A DNA stretch of 64,000 nt from Robertmurraya sp047302285 (GCF_047302285.1 NZ_CP154845.1:434001-498000); one strand, 5' to 3'; positions 25,181 through 34,616 are shown, numbered from the stretch's first letter. The notes: a model not told the origin generated them from the sequence alone. A program made the numbers and translations.

Positions 25181-25941
25181 CAATTAAGGGACAAAAGGAT
25201 CAATTGACATACTTCGTTTTCAAAAATCGAAATACAATGGGAGAAACAGCAGCAAAGGATGTGGCAAATCAAATCGTGAAGCTTCAACTGGAACAGGATG
25301 AAATTCGCATGATTTTTGCGGCTGCTCCATCGCAAAATGAGTTTTTAGCTCATTTTATAGCGGACAACAGGATAAACTGGAACCAAATTACAGCCTTTCA
25401 TATGGATGAATATAAAGGCTTGGAGGCAAATGCCCCGCAGCTTTTTCAAAACTTTTTAAAAGAACGCTTGTTTACGAAAGTACCATTTAAACAGGTGTAT
25501 TTAATGGATAGTGCAAATGAAGCAGAGATTGAGCGCTATTCACAATTGCTAACAGAAAAACCGATTGATATTGTTTGCCTAGGTATTGGGGAGAATGGGC
25601 ATCTAGCGTTTAATGATCCGCCAGTTGCTGATTTTCATGATCCGAGTGTTCTAAAAGTCGTGGAGTTGGATGAAGTGTGTAGGCAGCAACAGGTAAATGA
25701 TGGCTGTTTTGCTTCTTTTGCTGAGGTTCCGACACATGCGCTTACAGTTACGATTCCAGCGTTACTTTCGGCAAAATTTATGTATTGTATGGTTCCAGGT
25801 CCGACGAAAAAACAGGCCGTACAACAAACGCTTTTTGGTCCAATTAGTACGGAGTGCCCTGCTTCCATTCTGCGTACCCATGAGAATGCGATTCTTTACC
25901 TTGACCAAGATTCATTTGGAGATGAGAAAAATGAGGAATAA
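25177..25941 (+). CDS. nagB: Glucosamine-6-phosphate deaminase (NagB family)
   Basis: The 254-residue protein has the NagB pattern: AAAPSQNEFL, the active-site segment FHMDEYKGL, the GIGENGHLAFNDPP motif and VPGPTKKQAV. The enzyme converts glucosamine-6-phosphate to fructose-6-phosphate and ammonia. It begins with ATGA overlapping the previous stop and overlaps nagA by 11 bp, so the three genes are translationally coupled. NagB-type proteins also include isomerase/deaminases for other amino sugars, and this branch has ASFAEVPTHALT in place of the usual lid sequence. Confidence 0.85.
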   Translation: MTIKGQKDQLTYFVFKNRNTMGETAAKDVANQIVKLQLEQDEIRMIFAAAPSQNEFLAHFIADNRINWNQITAFHMDEYKGLEANAPQLFQNFLKERLFTKVPFKQVYLMDSANEAEIERYSQLLTEKPIDIVCLGIGENGHLAFNDPPVADFHDPSVLKVVELDEVCRQQQVNDGCFASFAEVPTHALTVTIPALLSAKFMYCMVPGPTKKQAVQQTLFGPISTECPASILRTHENAILYLDQDSFGDEKNEE

Positions 25942-27094
25942 TACGATTACGATAGAGGGCATTCATTATAAGGACGATATTGGAGTGAAGCTGATTGTTG
26001 AGAACGGTTTCATTCAAGCGATAGAGCCATCAGTGGTTACAGACTCCACTGTTTATATTGCACCAGGCTTTGTTGATTTACAGGTAAATGGGTATAAGGG
26101 TGTGGATTTTAATTCATTAGAGTTGACTGAACTTGATATTGTTAGGGTCATTGAAAGTTTGCTGGAACAGGGTGTAACGAGTTTTTATCCAACAGTCATT
26201 ACGAATTCGTATGAGAAGATAAGTAAGCTAGTTCAGGTAATTTCAGATGCAGTCGAGAAGAATCCGTTGGTTAGAAAAATGGTTCCGGGGATTCATTTGG
26301 AGGGTCCCTTTTTATCGTTAGAGGATGGACCAAGAGGGGCACATGCGAAGGAATGTATTCAGGCTCCAGATTGGGAGTATTTTCAAGGTTTAATTGAATC
26401 CGTGAATGGCTTGATAAAAGTTATTACCTTGTCTCCTGAGTGGAGCAATGCACCAAAGTTCATTGAAAAGGCTGCCGCGCAGGGGATATGTGTATCAATT
26501 GGCCATACAAGTGCTACTTCCGAACAAATTTTTCAGGCTGTGGAAGCAGGGGCGAGCTTGTCCACCCATTTAGGAAATGGGGCACATGTGATGCTTCCAA
26601 GACATCCGAATTATCTATGGGACCAGCTAGCAGAAGATCGATTAGCGGCAACAGTCATTGCCGATGGCTTTCATTTACCGGATTCGGTGTTAAAGGTAAT
26701 TGCAAGAGTGAAAAAAGATAAAATGGTTCTCATAAGTGACAGTGTCGCATTGGCAGGGTTACCACCTGGAGATTATCAAGCATCCGTCGGTGGTGAGGTC
26801 ACCTTAACGGAAGAAGGGAGACTTCACTTGAAAGGAGAACCGAGACTTTTGGCAGGATCCGCTCAAAGCATTTTATGGGGAGTCAATCAACTTGTCAATA
26901 TGGGAATTACTGCATTATCTGATGCGATTGATAAGGCATCTATTTTACCGGCAAGAATAGTAGACTTGCAGCAGAAAAGCGGTCTTCAAGTGGGGGCACC
27001 AGCCGACTTACTACTATATAAATATAAAAATAATAGAGTTGAAGTAACAGGGACGATGAAAGCTGGAGAGTTTTTATATCATAGATCGGAGTGA
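25931..27094 (+). CDS. nagA: N-acetylglucosamine-6-phosphate deacetylase-like amidohydrolase
   Basis: The 387-residue TIM-barrel protein has PGFVDLQVNGYKG, GIHLEGPFLS with the metal Glu, ISIGHTSAT-type SIGHTSAT, and the late ISDSVALAG aspartate. NagA removes the acetyl group before NagB acts. The segment HLGNGAHVMLPRHPN differs from the HLFNAM sequence usual in NagA, so the acyl group or sugar may differ. The start at 25931, 9 nt after GGAG and inside the nagB end, is chosen over a long upstream extension in the nagB overlap. Confidence 0.82.
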   Translation: MRNNTITIEGIHYKDDIGVKLIVENGFIQAIEPSVVTDSTVYIAPGFVDLQVNGYKGVDFNSLELTELDIVRVIESLLEQGVTSFYPTVITNSYEKISKLVQVISDAVEKNPLVRKMVPGIHLEGPFLSLEDGPRGAHAKECIQAPDWEYFQGLIESVNGLIKVITLSPEWSNAPKFIEKAAAQGICVSIGHTSATSEQIFQAVEAGASLSTHLGNGAHVMLPRHPNYLWDQLAEDRLAATVIADGFHLPDSVLKVIARVKKDKMVLISDSVALAGLPPGDYQASVGGEVTLTEEGRLHLKGEPRLLAGSAQSILWGVNQLVNMGITALSDAIDKASILPARIVDLQQKSGLQVGAPADLLLYKYKNNRVEVTGTMKAGEFLYHRSE

Positions 27095-27099
27095 AGAGA

Positions 27100-27852
27100 A
27101 TGAAATATGGACTTGAGTATTATGAAAAAGTGAAAGGCTATCTTGATTCGATTATTGAGACAGAAACTGCTGCAATTATGAAGGCTGCAGATATGTTTGC
27201 AGACCATATTCGTGAGGATAAAATTGTATATGTGTATGGACCAGGTGGCCACTCAAATCTGGGGTCACAGGAGTTATTTTTTCGTGCGGGTGGTTTAATG
27301 CATATTAGTGCAATCTTAGATGAAGGAACACTATTGAGTGGTGGGGCTTTGCGTTCTATGGCTATTGAACGGACCCCTGGCTATGGAAAAATTGTGATTC
27401 GGGATTATGGGTTAGCCGCTGGGGATCTGTTACTGATTGTGAATGCCTATGGGATAAATGCTGCAACAATTGATGCAGCACTCGAGGCGAAGCAATTAGG
27501 CGTCAAAACAATCGGTGTCTCGTCTAAAACACATGCACTTTCAACTCCAGAGGAGCACCCTGCGAGACATCCATCTAAAGCAAACTTGCATGATGTTGTT
27601 GATCTTGCGATTGATTCGAAGGTGGATGTTGGCGATGCTGTGATTGAGATACAAGATTTGGAGCAAAAAGTTGGGGCGGTGTCTACTTTTGTGAATGCCT
27701 TTATTTTAAATTCCATCTCGATGGAAGCAACAGCCAAGCTGGTTGAGCAAGGAATTCAGCCGCCTATTTGGAAGAGTGGAAATGCGACAGGTGGAGATGA
27801 ATGGAATCAACAGTTCATTTCACGATTCAAGCATAAGATTAAGAAACTTTAA
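27100..27852 (+). CDS. SIS-domain protein (sugar isomerase-like)
   Basis: The 250-residue protein is a single SIS domain: IVYVYGPGGHSNLGSQELFFRAGG, LLIVNAYGINAATIDAAL and GVSSKTH. SIS domains bind phosphorylated sugars and act as isomerases or sensors. It resembles the UPF0309 group whose reaction is not known to me. ATG 27100 has GGAG 8 nt upstream; an in-frame GTG at 27091 overlaps the nagA stop. Confidence 0.75.
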   Translation: MKYGLEYYEKVKGYLDSIIETETAAIMKAADMFADHIREDKIVYVYGPGGHSNLGSQELFFRAGGLMHISAILDEGTLLSGGALRSMAIERTPGYGKIVIRDYGLAAGDLLLIVNAYGINAATIDAALEAKQLGVKTIGVSSKTHALSTPEEHPARHPSKANLHDVVDLAIDSKVDVGDAVIEIQDLEQKVGAVSTFVNAFILNSISMEATAKLVEQGIQPPIWKSGNATGGDEWNQQFISRFKHKIKKL

Positions 27853-27907
27853 TAGGGGGTTATTGGTATAATAATGGTATCTGTTTTTAGAAAGACGAGG
27901 AAGAGAT

Positions 27908-29023
27908 ATGAAGATCAAAGGACCTGGAATATTACGCGAGCAAAATCAAAAAAAGGTACTATCGCTTTTACGAAAAAAGAAGCAAACTTCGAGGAAAGAC
28001 CTAGCTAAGGCGATGGAGGTTAGCAAAAATACGATTTCCCTTATTGTAGACCAATATGTGAAAGATGGTGTGATTAAAGAGGTTGGGGTTAAGGACCCGG
28101 AGAAAGCGGGAAGGCCGAAGATCCTGATCAAATTAAATGAGATAGCCTTTAAAGCAATCGGAATTGCGATCCATCATGATGGAGTTGAATATCTTGTCAC
28201 CGATTATTACTTACAATCCCTTACTAGTGGGTTTCGTGGAATGGATGGAAGAAATAAGGAAGAGGTATTTGATGAGATAAGAAATATTGTCTTAGAGCTG
28301 TTGGAAGAGCATCCGGAAGTAGTAGGAGTTGGATTGGGAATTCCGGGTATAGTGAACGCCAATGAAGGAATTGTATATGAATCTACAAACCTCAACTGGA
28401 GAAATACTCGTGTGCTTGATACCTTGCAAGAAGCGATCGCTGTTCCCATAATTGTTCAAAACAATGTAAATATGGCGTCATTATGTTCGCAGATGATGGA
28501 GGATGAGGACGAGCAGAGGAGTTCCTTTTATATTCGAATCGGTGATGGGATTGGAGGAGCTTTTACAGCAGAGGGTCATATATGGAACGGAGATAGCTGG
28601 ACATTAGGAGAGATTGGTCATATCTCAGTTGATCCAAATGGACCGCTATGTGGGTGTGGTCAACGTGGATGCCTTGAAAAACTGATAAGCAAAAAGGCGT
28701 TTCGAGAATGGAAGCTTAGCTTAGATGACGGGATATCAACTTCCAGTGTAACGGAGCAGCAGATTGAAGATCAGTTGAGAATGTATGGATCCTACCTAGG
28801 AACATCACTCGTTTCGGTTATTCATTTACTGAATCCTGGCAAAATCGTAATCGATAGCCCATATAACCAATCAGCTGCATTCCAAACATCACTCCTTCAC
28901 TACCTAGAACATAACGCACTAAAAATCCCATACTCCCAAACCCAAATCACCTTCAATGAAGAACCCTATTCACAGTCACTAGGTGCAGCCACAGCTGTGA
29001 TATTGGGGTTTGAGAGGGAGTAG
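27908..29023 (+). CDS. ROK-family transcriptional regulator (NagC/XylR type)
   Basis: The 371-residue protein has an N-terminal winged helix (about 12-70, RKDLAKAMEVSKNTISLIVD) and a ROK sugar-binding domain with VGVGLGIPGIV, IGDGIGGAF and the zinc motif CGCGQRGCLEKL. It most likely represses this operon in response to an amino sugar or its phosphate. The HTH makes it a regulator rather than the missing sugar kinase. It is 55 nt behind the SIS gene. The 22-bp palindrome at 20985 is a candidate binding site. Confidence 0.85.
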   Translation: MKIKGPGILREQNQKKVLSLLRKKKQTSRKDLAKAMEVSKNTISLIVDQYVKDGVIKEVGVKDPEKAGRPKILIKLNEIAFKAIGIAIHHDGVEYLVTDYYLQSLTSGFRGMDGRNKEEVFDEIRNIVLELLEEHPEVVGVGLGIPGIVNANEGIVYESTNLNWRNTRVLDTLQEAIAVPIIVQNNVNMASLCSQMMEDEDEQRSSFYIRIGDGIGGAFTAEGHIWNGDSWTLGEIGHISVDPNGPLCGCGQRGCLEKLISKKAFREWKLSLDDGISTSSVTEQQIEDQLRMYGSYLGTSLVSVIHLLNPGKIVIDSPYNQSAAFQTSLLHYLEHNALKIPYSQTQITFNEEPYSQSLGAATAVILGFERE

Positions 29024-29030
29024 AGCGTAA

Positions 29031-29235
29031 ACAAGGGGACGGTTCTCGTGTTTTTTTAGTAAATTAAAGCGGTAAACTGTTAAAGTAATTTCCGTGAGCA
29101 TTTTATATTAGTTGATATGAGTGGGAATAGTAAGAATTTTTCCCACTCACTATCCTTTTGCTTGAGATTGATATGGAATCAGATACCAATCGAGGACTCC
29201 TCTATTTTTTATTTTCTCGAATTAATTGAAGGGAA
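29031..29235. repeat. ~200-bp dispersed repeat, copy B
   Basis: This copy begins AAGGGGACGGTTCTCGTG and ends at TCTCGAATTAATTGAAGG, matching copy A at 20752-20950 in the same orientation with small indels. It starts about 10 bp after the ROK stop and lies 300 bp before the REP-type transposase gene. The remaining 29236-29543 holds no ORF or structure that I can support. Confidence 0.85.
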
Positions 29236-29552
29236 ATTAGAATCAACTGTGGAATATTTAGTATAGATCACAAAAACATCTTCCTCTAAACCAAAATTAC
29301 TTCTCCCACCTATCTTCATACCGTATCAATCCATCATCATCCTTTCACTTTATCACTTTACCCATCCACTCCCAGTCGCTTAACCTCAAACGTATGAATC
29401 ACCTAACTGTTTTCATAATAGCATTGACCATTTCGAGCAAAGCAACTATTTTAAATGATTGTTAAAGATAGAGGAAGGGTCGAAAGGATTGAGTACATTC
29501 CAAAACTTAAAAACCCATGGCGATATGTATCCAATGAAAAGAGGTGATAATC

Positions 29553-30329
29553 ATGCCTCGTAAAGCGCGAGTCAAAAGCAATACCGGAATCTATCATATC
29601 ATTTGGAGAGGAGCGAATAGGCAGGAAATATTTCATGATGATGAAGATAGGGTAAAATTCCTTGAACTTCTCAAAAAATATAAATTGAAATACGAAATGA
29701 CTATATATGCATGGTGTTTGATGAGTAATCATGTACATGTACTGCTAAAAGAGGGGAATGAAGATATATCCATTACGATGAAAAGGATAGGGGTGAGTTA
29801 TGTCAATTACTACAACTGGAAGTACCTGACAACTGGACATCTATTTCAGGATCGATATAAAAGTGAAAATGTAGAAGACCATCAATATTTGTTAACAGTG
29901 GTCAGGTATATTCACCAAAATCCAGTGAAAGCTCGAATGGTTCAAGCTCCTGATCAGTGGAGATGGAGTAGCTGTTGTGGATACTATAGGAGAGATGATA
30001 GCGCCAAGAAAATGCTGGATTGCAAAATGGTTTTAAGAATGTTCGCTACGGATTTAGCCATCGCTATTGAGAAATTTAAAGAATATAATGAAAGAAAAAA
30101 TAATGATACCTGTCTGGAGGATATGGTGAAAGAAAGGAGATTAACGGATGAAGAAGTAAGGAAAGAAATCAAGAAAATACTTGGTGCAATCGAAATCGCA
30201 CAAGTAAAGAGTTTGCCTAAAGAAGAAAGAAGTGAAGTACTGCGAAGAGTAAAAGGGATCAAGGGCGTATCGCTGCGCCAGGCTGCGAGGATTTTTGGAG
30301 TTTCACTGACTCTTATTTATAAGGCGTAG
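29553..30329 (+). CDS. REP-associated tyrosine transposase (Y1/IS200-like, RAYT)
   Basis: The 258-residue protein carries the Y1 transposase domain (about 1-150): KSNTGIYHIIWRGANRQEIFHD, the HUH motif in MSNHVHVLL, and the YIHQNPVKARMV segment, followed by a helical region and a C-terminal helix-turn-helix (GVSLRQAARIFGVSLTLIY). RAYTs are single-copy domesticated transposases linked to dispersed hairpin (REP) repeats. ATG 29553 is 8 nt after AAGAGG. The window holds at least a dozen hairpin repeats of two families, which makes a link plausible. Confidence 0.82.
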   Translation: MPRKARVKSNTGIYHIIWRGANRQEIFHDDEDRVKFLELLKKYKLKYEMTIYAWCLMSNHVHVLLKEGNEDISITMKRIGVSYVNYYNWKYLTTGHLFQDRYKSENVEDHQYLLTVVRYIHQNPVKARMVQAPDQWRWSSCCGYYRRDDSAKKMLDCKMVLRMFATDLAIAIEKFKEYNERKNNDTCLEDMVKERRLTDEEVRKEIKKILGAIEIAQVKSLPKEERSEVLRRVKGIKGVSLRQAARIFGVSLTLIYKA

Positions 30330-30544
30330 TCTACAAAAAATGTAATCTCACCCTTAATTCGAATGACACATCTCCCAGTTGTTTCCATCCTCGATGAACC
30401 CTGCTTTGAACCTTCCCTGTGTTTTTAGACAAAATTAAAAGAGGACCAGACGCATCCAGTCCCCTTAAGTGTAAGCCGAAGCTATACACCGCTGTTAGAT
30501 ATATATTATGATACTACAGTTTGTTCTATTCGTAAAGGACAGGC

Positions 30545-31519
30545 CTAAATATAGTTCGTTAAATTATTTACCTTATTTCTAAAATCAGACCCCATTATAG
30601 AGGTGTGAACAGGTATCGGTACTGAACTTCTTAGCTTTTCAGATTCAGCGTAGAACTTCCTGACAATCTGTTTTAATTCGGTTTTGGTAACACCGAGCTT
30701 TTTCAGTAGGAAGATCACAACGATAAAATAATCAACAATGGTGTCAAAAGTTATGTTGTTTATTCCTGTTTCACTTTGGAAGTATTCCTTCAGCCTAGAA
30801 GGGGGATTCATCTTTTTAAACCTGCAATCAAAGACTACAGAGTTATGAGCTACTGCATTACGAAGCTCTTTAATAAGGAAAATAATATCTTCCACTATTC
30901 TTCCATTCTGATTATGGTTTGTAGTGTGCATATTTAAGTCTTCAGCAATTGCTATTCTTGTATCTTGATTTAAACACTGTAGGAAGAATCCAAATTCGCC
31001 AAGATTAATGACTTCAAATATAGCCCACAGTGGAATCGGCTCATTCTTATGGAAGAAGTGTGAAATCATGGCCTTTTGTTCGGAATAGTTGTAGCTAATC
31101 TGTTGATTGATTTTGTTCCGTAATTCAAGCCGTTTCTTCATTTTATCCCTATACTTACTATTACCCGTATTTTCTTTCTTATACTCATTTAATAGGTGTG
31201 AAAAAACAAAATCGAAGTCCACCGGTCCTATTCCAATTAAGGTATTAAGTGTATAGTTTTTAATCGCTGTTTCAATGAACATAATTCTTGGATATAAGAG
31301 TGTTTTAAGGTTTGTATCAAACTCATACACTCCAACAACCTCATCAAAGTTGGTATAGGGAATTTGGTGGTTTGCTTGTCCGATAAAACGATATCCTTTA
31401 TATCCATGATAATATCCGATATTTAATAAATCTTTCTTCTGTTTGCTTCCGCAAATTTCTATGCCATGCTTATCCCTAAGATGACGCATTAACCCATTGG
31501 TTGTTTTCCCTTTTACCAA
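30545..31519 (-). CDS. Abi-family (AbiD/AbiF-type) protein
   Basis: The 324-residue protein matches Abi_2: LLNIGYYHGYKGYRF near the N-terminus, YEFDTNLKTLLYPRIMFIETAIKNY in the middle and the HEPN-like motif LRNAVAHNS (RNxxxxH) near residue 240. Family members are abortive-infection proteins that stop phage growth, probably as RNases. The start is a TTG with only a weak upstream site. It faces away from the IS-split CoiA-like gene. No antitoxin-like partner is evident. Confidence 0.8.
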   Translation of the reverse strand: MVKGKTTNGLMRHLRDKHGIEICGSKQKKDLLNIGYYHGYKGYRFIGQANHQIPYTNFDEVVGVYEFDTNLKTLLYPRIMFIETAIKNYTLNTLIGIGPVDFDFVFSHLLNEYKKENTGNSKYRDKMKKRLELRNKINQQISYNYSEQKAMISHFFHKNEPIPLWAIFEVINLGEFGFFLQCLNQDTRIAIAEDLNMHTTNHNQNGRIVEDIIFLIKELRNAVAHNSVVFDCRFKKMNPPSRLKEYFQSETGINNITFDTIVDYFIVVIFLLKKLGVTKTELKQIVRKFYAESEKLRSSVPIPVHTSIMGSDFRNKVNNLTNYI

Positions 31520-31682
31520 AATAACTATTATCCTAATTATTAAGGTTAACTACTAAAAAAACTACAATCCTAGTATTCAATTATAGTTGGAAGATTATTC
31601 TTTTAGTCTCCTATATATCCGAAAATTCTCATAATGATATAATACTCTTAGAAACAACTGGATTAGAAGGGATGTGAATTTC

Positions 31683-32069
31683 TTGGATTCAGCCTATCTA
31701 CATAATTCCGTCTTTCACATTGAACTGAAAAGAAGAGAGCTAGAACAACAAAATTTAACACGTTCCGAAGTCAAACGATGGTTCGAAGATAATTATCGTG
31801 TTTTTTCAAAGAAGAGTGCGTTTACCTGTTTATGCTGCAACAAACCTGTAAATATGAATTTAACCAAAGATGAGGGAAGACCTTTTTATTTTCGCCATAA
31901 TGATGAGAGTGAATGTTCTTACTCTGAAAACACGAGGACTTATGATAAGCATGTTTCAAAGCTTGAGGATAAATCAAATAAAGATATTGGTCTCACCATT
32001 TTTAAAGAAATATTAGAAGGTGAGCTGAAACCCTACGACGTTGAGATTAAGCGAGGGTATAAATGCTAA
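31683..32069 (+). pseudogene. CoiA-like protein, N-terminal part, interrupted by an IS21-family element
   Basis: About 125 native residues remain before the IS, then a few IS-encoded residues and a stop at 32069. A Cys-rich segment (FTCLCCNKPV), an FRHNDESEC motif and an acidic helix resemble the N-terminus of competence protein CoiA family nucleases. The TTG start at 31683 is 11 nt after AAGGG; a GTG at 31674 is possible. The frame resumes exactly at 34617, so removal of the IS and one target copy would restore a protein of about 540 residues. Confidence 0.7.
32052..32057. repeat. Target-site duplication, left copy
   Basis: CGAGGG here is repeated at 34617-34622, at the two outer ends of the IS. 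The match extends to CGAGGGTAT, but the last three bases also belong to the inverted repeat. Confidence 0.8.
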
Positions 32070-32149
32070 CTTAAGAGTGTACAGAAATGATTGTTTAAGG
32101 ATGTACAGTTTTGATGGTTAACTGCATAATATTCTTGAGGTGGAATATT

Positions 32150-33439
32150 ATGCATATGCAAATTAATGTAAATTCAAGTATTGAAATTAATAGTCTTGTA
32201 GATTTGCCAAAATTTAAATTATTGATGGAGAGTCTAAAAATGAAAATCAATAAGAGTCAATTAGCTCGTGATATGGGTGTGGATCGGAGGACAGTTGAAA
32301 AATATCTACAAGGCTATGAGCCGAAAAGCAGCCGTAACCGAAGATCAAAAATTGATAAATACTACGAAGTCATAGCGTTGCTTCTCTCAGAAGAATCTAA
32401 TCAGAAATTCTATTATAAACGAGTACTATGGCAATACTTGAAAGATAATCACGGCCTAGATTGTGGGCAATCATCGTTTAGAAGATACCTATCAAGTAAA
32501 CCAGAGTTTCAACGTCACTTTGAAACAGAGAAACGTAAAAAATTAACCAGTGAGGTTATTCGTTTTGAAACGCCACCAGCTGAACAAGCACAGTTGGATT
32601 GGAAAGAAAATATCCAATACATCACCAAAGATGGAGAAATCCTTTATGTGAACGTATGTGTACTCTTACTTGCCCATTCAAGGTTTCGAACATTCAACCT
32701 ATCAATCTCCAAGTCTCAGAGTATATTATTGTCTTTCCTTACGGAAAGTTTTGAGGTGTTTGGAGGAGTTCCAAAAACGATTTTGACGGACAATATGAAA
32801 ACGGTTATGGACGAGCCTCGAACAGAATATCAAAAGGGAAAAGTAAATGAGCGATTTTTTCAGTTTTCAAAAGATATGGGGTTTGAAGTAAGAGCCTGTA
32901 TAGCTGGGAGACCGCGGACCAAAGCAAAGGTAGAAGCTCCGATGAAATTACTCGATGAGATTCACGCTTATCAAGGAAAATTTGATTATGAGGAACTGCA
33001 TAAGTTTGTTCAAACACTCTGTAATCGTATCAACAATAGTTACCATCAAGGAACAGGGAAAATCCCAATACTGGCACTAAAAAAAGAAAGAAATCTCTTA
33101 TCTCCATTACCACATGAACGAATAAGAGATTCCTATAAAATTGATCGTATACTTGTGAAAGTAAATCCATCCAATATGATTACCTTCAAATCCAACCAGT
33201 ATTCAGTACCACCTGGATACATCGGGAAAACGCTTAGTTTACAAATATACGATAACCATATCTTTGTCTATTATAACACGGATTTAATTGTCGAACATCC
33301 AATTCGCCCGTTGAAAATCAACTACAAGCCGGAGCATTACGTTGATACTCTAGCAAGAGGGCTACCAGGTTCTACAAATATAGAAGAGCTGGCAAGGAAA
33401 AATTTAGAGGCAATTAATGAGGTGTATAAAAATGAATAG
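32150..33439 (+). CDS. istA: IS21-family transposase IstA
   Basis: The 429-residue transposase has an N-terminal helix-turn-helix (SQLARDMGVDRRTVEKYL), a DDE integrase core with QLDWKE, LTDNMKT and a KVEAP glutamate, and a C-terminal beta-domain. ATG 32150 is chosen for GAGGTGG 9 nt upstream. It overlaps istB by 8 bp. The reading frame is full length, so the element may be active. Confidence 0.9.
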   Translation: MHMQINVNSSIEINSLVDLPKFKLLMESLKMKINKSQLARDMGVDRRTVEKYLQGYEPKSSRNRRSKIDKYYEVIALLLSEESNQKFYYKRVLWQYLKDNHGLDCGQSSFRRYLSSKPEFQRHFETEKRKKLTSEVIRFETPPAEQAQLDWKENIQYITKDGEILYVNVCVLLLAHSRFRTFNLSISKSQSILLSFLTESFEVFGGVPKTILTDNMKTVMDEPRTEYQKGKVNERFFQFSKDMGFEVRACIAGRPRTKAKVEAPMKLLDEIHAYQGKFDYEELHKFVQTLCNRINNSYHQGTGKIPILALKKERNLLSPLPHERIRDSYKIDRILVKVNPSNMITFKSNQYSVPPGYIGKTLSLQIYDNHIFVYYNTDLIVEHPIRPLKINYKPEHYVDTLARGLPGSTNIEELARKNLEAINEVYKNE

Positions 33440-34199
33440 CAGTTATAACAAACTCGTACAGAATTTAGAGTATTTAAAGTTAAAACAGATGTTAGTTCAT
33501 CTAGATGAAACCATTGATTTTATGACCAATAATCAACTGTCATTTACCGACACATTAGTCAAACTGACAGATTACGAGATCGACATGAAAGAAGTAAATA
33601 TGGTGAGATCTATGGTTAAGGTAGGGGCCTTCCCTCATTTGAAGGAAATAAAAGACTTTGATTTTGAATTTCAACCATCGATTAATAAACAAAAAATATT
33701 GGATTATACAACGTTACGGTTTATTGAGCAAAAAGAAAACATCGTATTCTTAGGAACCAGTGGCGTAGGTAAAACTCATTTAGCAACCGCAATTGGAATC
33801 GCAGCTGCCAAAAAAAGAACGAGTACTTACTTCATCAAGTGTAATGATTTGATCCTCAATCTCAAAAAAGCAAAACTTGAAAATCGATTGGAAACCAGGC
33901 TTAAACATTATGCGAAATATAAACTCCTTATTATCGATGAAATTGGCTATTTACCCATTGACGCAGAGGATGCTAAGCTGTTTTTTCAGCTCATCGATAT
34001 GAGATATGAACAGAAAAGCACGATTTTAACGACAAACGCTAGCTTTAAATCATGGGGTGATATATTTCAAGATACTAAAATAGCGAATGCCATTTTAGAC
34101 CGAGTTCTACATCATGCCACAGTGGTCAATATTATTGGGGATTCCTATCGCCTAAAAGACCATTTTAATAAAGATAATTCTAAACAAGGAGAGTACTAA
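33432..34199 (+). CDS. istB: IS21-family helper ATPase IstB
   Basis: The 255-residue AAA+ ATPase has Walker A GTSGVGKTHL, Walker B LLIIDEIGYL and a DnaC-like helical N-terminus. It selects target DNA and activates IstA. ATG 33432 lies 8 nt after GAGGTG within the istA end. Full length. Confidence 0.9.
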   Translation: MNSSYNKLVQNLEYLKLKQMLVHLDETIDFMTNNQLSFTDTLVKLTDYEIDMKEVNMVRSMVKVGAFPHLKEIKDFDFEFQPSINKQKILDYTTLRFIEQKENIVFLGTSGVGKTHLATAIGIAAAKKRTSTYFIKCNDLILNLKKAKLENRLETRLKHYAKYKLLIIDEIGYLPIDAEDAKLFFQLIDMRYEQKSTILTTNASFKSWGDIFQDTKIANAILDRVLHHATVVNIIGDSYRLKDHFNKDNSKQGEY

Positions 34200-34200
34200 G

Positions 34201-34506
34201 ATGAATACGACAGCAGCCATAAAATTCTTTCGTTCATATGGGGTAAAATGTGAAGTTAAATTGGTTGAGGAGTGGCTTAATAGCTCTTCCAATCAAAAAG
34301 GTTTAAATGAAAACTTTTGTGAAGAAGATCTTTATGATTTTAATGAATGGTGTAGATGGAAAGGTACTGGGTATGAAGAAGGCATAGATGATAAAACGAG
34401 AATCGAAAGATTTATCAAGGAAATAAATGAGCTGAAAAGTGAAATAGATCGTTTAAATACAGAAAAAGCATTATTAGAAGAACAGCTAGGAATAGGAATT
34501 TTTTAA
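34201..34506 (+). CDS. IS21-element accessory ORF of unknown function
   Basis: The 101-residue protein starts 1 nt after the istB stop with GGAGAG upstream. It has a W-rich helical domain (EEWLNSSSN, DFNEWCRWKG) and a C-terminal leucine/glutamate coiled coil. It lies inside the IS boundaries, so it travels with the element, but I know of no function for it. A hairpin follows. Confidence 0.7.
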   Translation: MNTTAAIKFFRSYGVKCEVKLVEEWLNSSSNQKGLNENFCEEDLYDFNEWCRWKGTGYEEGIDDKTRIERFIKEINELKSEIDRLNTEKALLEEQLGIGIF

Positions 34507-34510
34507 TATA

Positions 34511-34545
34511 ATAGTCCCCCATCCGTAGTTAGGTTGGGGGACTAT
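34511..34545 (+). terminator. Hairpin at the end of the IS21 operon
   Basis: ATAGTCCCCCA (34511-34521) pairs perfectly with TGGGGGACTAT (34535-34545). There is no strong T run, so it may be a terminator or an mRNA-end hairpin. Confidence 0.6.
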
Positions 34546-34616
34546 ATAAGTCCACTGAATCAAAAATGTACATTCTAAAATGAGCGAAAATGTATATTTG
34601 ATAGTTGACATTTATA

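Larger units (their letters stand above)
32058..34616 (+). mobile_element. Complete IS21-family insertion sequence, about 2.56 kb
   Basis: The element begins TATAAATG and ends CATTTATA, perfect 8-bp terminal inverted repeats that extend imperfectly inward. Each end also holds two TGTACA-type boxes, at 20 and 44 bp from the tip, 24 bp apart on both sides (32078, 32102; 34567, 34591). It encodes istA, istB and a third small ORF. Both genes are intact and the target duplication is perfect, suggesting recent insertion. Confidence 0.9.

Noticed and set aside
25697..25930. N-terminal extension of NagA
   Set aside because: It lies entirely within nagB in another frame and encodes a basic sequence unlike NagA.
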